DNA of 64,000 nucleotides, taken from positions 49,611,501-49,675,500 of the forward strand of contig CP136893.1 of the NCBI GenBank assembly GCA_034359265.1, written 5' to 3'. This stretch comes from Canna indica. Lineage: Eukaryota > Streptophyta > Magnoliopsida > Zingiberales > Cannaceae. Below are positions 61,601-64,000 of this stretch, one piece after another (the first letter of the stretch is position 1; the number at the start of each line of letters is the position of its first letter). Position numbers and translations under genes: made by a program. The notes beneath the pieces were generated by a model. That model was not told the DNA's origin. It was given only the letters and a program-made list of their open reading frames with translations, and did not search any database.

Positions 61601-64000
61601 GTCGACTGATTGACGTTCGGGGTATCGGCTAGAAACGCCCAGCAATCTAAGTCGCGAGCGACTCCAGAATATTCACTGTGATGGGAGAAGTTGTTAATCG
61701 AGTTATTTTGGACAAACTAATGCAAAGAATTGCACCGACTGATTGAACTTCGGCTAGAAACGCCCAGCAATCTGAATCCCGAGCGACTCCAGAACATTCA
61801 CTGTGATGGGAGAAGTTGTTAATCGAGTTATTTTTGACAGACTAATGCAAAGAATTGCACGCTTTTTCGAATAGAATCTAGAACGAAGTCAACTGATTGA
61901 ACTTCGGGGTATTGGTTCGAAACGACCAGAAATCTGAGTCACAAGCGACTCCAGAACATTCACTGTGATGGGAGAAGTTGTTAATCGAGTTATTTTTGAC
62001 AAACTAATATAAAGAATTGCACGCTTTTTCGAATAGAATCTTGGACAAAGCTGACTCATTGAACTTCGGGGTATCAGCTCGAAACGACCAGCAACCTGTG
62101 ACCTGAGCGACTCCAGAACATTCAGTGTGATGGGAGAAGTTGTTAATCGATTTATTTTTGACAGACTAATGCAAAGAATTGCATGCTTTTTCGAATAGAA
62201 TCTAGAACGAAGTCGACTGATTGACCTTCGGGGTATCGGCTAGAAACGCCCAGCAATCTAAGTCGCGAGCGACTCCAGAATATTCACTGTGATGGGAGAA
62301 GTTGTTAATCGAGTTATTTTGGACAAACTAATGCAAAGAATTGCACCGACTGATTGAACTTCGGGGTATCGGTTCGAAACGACCAGAAATCTGAGTCACA
62401 AGCGACTCCAGAACATTCACTGTGATGGGAGAAGTTGTTAATCGATTTATTTTTGACAGACTAATGCAAAGAATTGCACGCTTTTTCGAATAGAATCTAG
62501 AATGAAGTCAACTGATTGAACTTCGGGGTATCGGTTCGAAACGACCAGAAATCTAAGTCACAAGCGACTCCAGGACATTCATTGTGATGGGAGAAGTTGT
62601 TAATCGAGTTATTTTTGACAAACTAATGCAAAGAATTGCACGCTTTTTCGAATAGAATCTTGAACGAAGCCGACTCATTGAACTTCGGGGTATCAGCTCG
62701 AAACGACCAGCAACCTGTGACCTGAGCGACTCCAGAACATTCACTGTGATGGGAGAAGTTGTTAATCGATTTATTTTTGACAGACTAATGCAAAAAATTG
62801 CATTCTTTTTCGATTAGAATCTAGAACGAAGTCGACTGATTGACCTTCGGGGTATCGGCTAGAAACGCCCAGCAATCTAAGTCGCGAGCGACTCCAGAAT
62901 ATTCACTGTGATGGGAGAAGTTGTTAATCGAGTTATTTTTGACAAACTAATGCAAAGAATTGCACCGACTGATTGAACTTCGGGGTATCGGTTCGAAACG
63001 ACCAGAAATCTGAGTCACAAGCGACTCCAGAACATTCACTATGATGCGAGAAGTTGTTAATCGATTTATTTTTGACAGACTAATGCAAAGAATTCCACGC
63101 TTTTTCGAATAGAATCTAGAACGAAGTCGACTGATTGACCTTCGGGGTATCGGCTAGAAACGCCCAGCAATCTAAGTCGCGAGCGACTCCATAACATTCA
63201 CTGTGATGGGTGAAGTTGTTAATCTAAATATTTTTGACAGACTAATACAAATAATTGCACGATTTTTCGAATAGAATCTTGAACGAAGCCGACTGGTTGA
63301 ACTTCGGGGTATCGGCTAGAAACGCCCAGCAATCTGAGTCCCGAGCGACTCCAGAACATTTACTGTGATGGGAGAAGTTGTTAATCGAGTTATTTTTGAT
63401 AAACTAATACAAATAATTGCACGATTTTTTGAATAGAATCTTGAATGAAGCCAACTGGTTGAAATTCGGGGTATCGGCTAGAAACGCCCAGCAATCTGAG
63501 TCCCGAGCGACTCCAGAACATTCACTGTGATGGGAGAAGTTGTTAATCGAGTTATTTTTGACAAACTAATGCAAAGAATTGCACGCTTTTTCGAATAGAA
63601 TCTTGAACGAAGCCGACTCATTGAACTTCGGGGTATCAGCTCGAAACGACCAGCAACCTGTGACCTGAGCGACTCCAAAACATTCACTGTGATGGGAGAA
63701 GTTGTTAATCGATTTATTTTTGACAGACTAATGCAAAGAATTGCATGCTTTTTCGAATAGAATCTAGAACGAAGTCGGCTGATTGACCTTCGGGGTATCG
63801 GCTAGAAACGCCCAACAATCTAAGTCGCGAGCGACTCCAGAATATTCACTGTGATGGGAGAAGTTGTTAATCGAGTTATTTTTGACAAACTAATGCAAAG
63901 AATTGCACCGACTGATTGAACTTCGGGGTATCGGTTCGGAACGACCAGAAATCTGAGTCACAAGCCACTCCAGAACATTCACTGTGATGGGAGAAGTTGT
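55609..64000 (+). repeat. Right-end satellite segment with 2,468- and 4,325-bp long-range repeats
   Basis: About 59,000-59,675 recurs at 63,325-64,000 (offset 4,325 bp = 28 monomers, less seven 29-bp truncations and one 8-bp deletion): gaacatttactg, tttgataaac, gtcggctgattg, cggttcggaac, caagccactcc. About 59,740-60,680 recurs at 62,208-63,148 (offset 2,468): attttggacaaac before the truncated junction, gaatgaagtcaactg, gatgcgagaag and gaattccacgc. A monomer variant with gcattctttttcgattag occurs near 58,476, 60,333, 61,276 and 62,801. The array continues past the window end. Confidence 0.82.
61741..61760 (+). repeat. Monomer boundary with an 8-bp deletion
   Basis: Here cttcggctagaaa stands in place of cttcggggtatcggctagaaa. 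The lost 8 bp lie between two direct cgg triplets spaced 8 bp apart in the normal monomer, so slippage between them explains the loss. It follows a truncated monomer directly and is the only copy of this deletion that I found. Confidence 0.85.

Larger units (their letters stand above)
1..64000 (+). repeat. Satellite DNA array, 162-bp monomer, about 399 head-to-tail copies
   Basis: Every part of the window is a copy of one monomer. Starts at 1, 163, 325, 487 and onward begin with ggctagaaacgcccag or a variant (agctcgaaacgacc, ggttcgaaacgacc) and end in ttcggggtatc. A typical monomer has 72 G+C of 162 (44%). All copies lie in the same orientation. The last copy starts at 63,933, and 63,932 + 706 missing bases = 399 x 162, where 706 is the sum of the indels I can see. 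No other sequence interrupts the array. Satellites of this length and organisation are typical of eukaryotic centromeric or pericentromeric heterochromatin; that role is inferred. I do not recognise the family, and the strand given is arbitrary. Confidence 0.97.
45361..64000 (+). repeat. Truncated 133-bp monomer variant, 24 copies
   Basis: The junction attgcaccgactg (29 bp missing between attgcac and cgactg) starts at 45,461; 47,376; 49,291; 49,748; 50,691; 51,310; 52,091; 53,034; 53,491; 54,596; 55,053; 55,996 (caccaactg); 56,453 (atggcaccgactg); 57,072; 58,015; 58,634; 59,577; 59,872; 60,491; 61,434; 61,729; 62,340; 62,959 and 63,902. All but one spacing equals a whole number of monomers less 29 bp: 1,915 (12), 457 (3), 943 (6), 619 (4), 781 (5), 1,105 (7) or 295 (2). 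The exception, 611, is 619 less the 8-bp deletion at 61,751. No copy exists left of 45.3 kb. The 5' part is m3-like and the 3' part m4-like. Confidence 0.93.

Noticed and set aside
1..64000. CRISPR array
   Set aside because: The regular spacing is of whole 162-bp monomers with no short conserved repeat separated by unique spacers, and there are no cas genes.
1..64000. Transposon or LTR element inside the array
   Set aside because: The monomer phase is continuous; every shift is explained by indels of 1, 8 or 29 bp. No target-site duplication, terminal repeat or coding domain is seen.
1..64000. Known plant or animal satellite family (for example rice CentO, Arabidopsis 180-bp, human alpha satellite)
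   Set aside because: The length is similar to some of these, but I see no shared sequence with those I can recall. Without a database search I will not assign a family or species.
1..64000. Bacterial promoters from ttgaca-like strings (tttttgacaaac)
   Set aside because: This is a fixed part of every monomer, with no matching -10 element and no gene downstream.

Overview
The whole 64,000-base window is one uninterrupted, head-to-tail satellite DNA array. I found no gene, RNA gene, transposon, inversion or unique sequence. The monomer is 162 bp, about 44% G+C, and always in the same orientation. Counting from position 1 gives 399 complete monomers plus a 68-base partial one starting at 63,933. 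This count closes exactly once the visible indels are included: eight 1-bp changes (net -2), one 8-bp loss, and 24 monomers each 29 bp short. Both ends of the window are cut inside the array, so the array is longer than 64 kb.

The organism must be a eukaryote with large blocks of satellite heterochromatin, probably centromeric or pericentromeric. A 162-bp monomer with higher-order repeats (HORs) fits that. I do not recognise the satellite family, and the sequence does not tell me whether the host is plant, insect or another lineage. Most common variants at the monomer's CpG sites are C-to-T or G-to-A changes, which hints at cytosine methylation.

Layout. 1-10,690: irregular mosaic of monomer types, with a 1.3-kb cassette at 2,107, 4,374 and 8,099. 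10,691-18,629: regular seven-monomer HOR (1,134 bp, seven copies), with a 2,268-bp (two-HOR) duplication inside it. 18,012-20,603: tandem 1,296-bp pair. 20,898-23,450: reuse of cassettes from the left part. 23,449-26,688: tandem 1,620-bp pair. 27,571-31,784: tandem 2,107-bp pair that looks identical. 31,620-37,566: overlapping 1,782- and 2,106-bp duplications, one with a conversion-like patch. 38,420-41,470: 1,781- and 1,295-bp duplications. 41,471-43,990: a distinct 'aaagct' monomer class. 43,991-49,735: three 1,915-bp HORs, each with one truncated monomer. 49,736-64,000: truncated monomers become common in mixed units, with a tandem 1,562-bp pair (52,485-55,608) and 2,468- and 4,325-bp repeats near the right end.

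The window is best read as a record of satellite evolution by unequal exchange and conversion: successive duplications of different monomer counts, several readable junctions, and one truncated variant that appears only to the right of 45.3 kb. Apparent open reading frames on both strands follow from a period divisible by three and are not genes.
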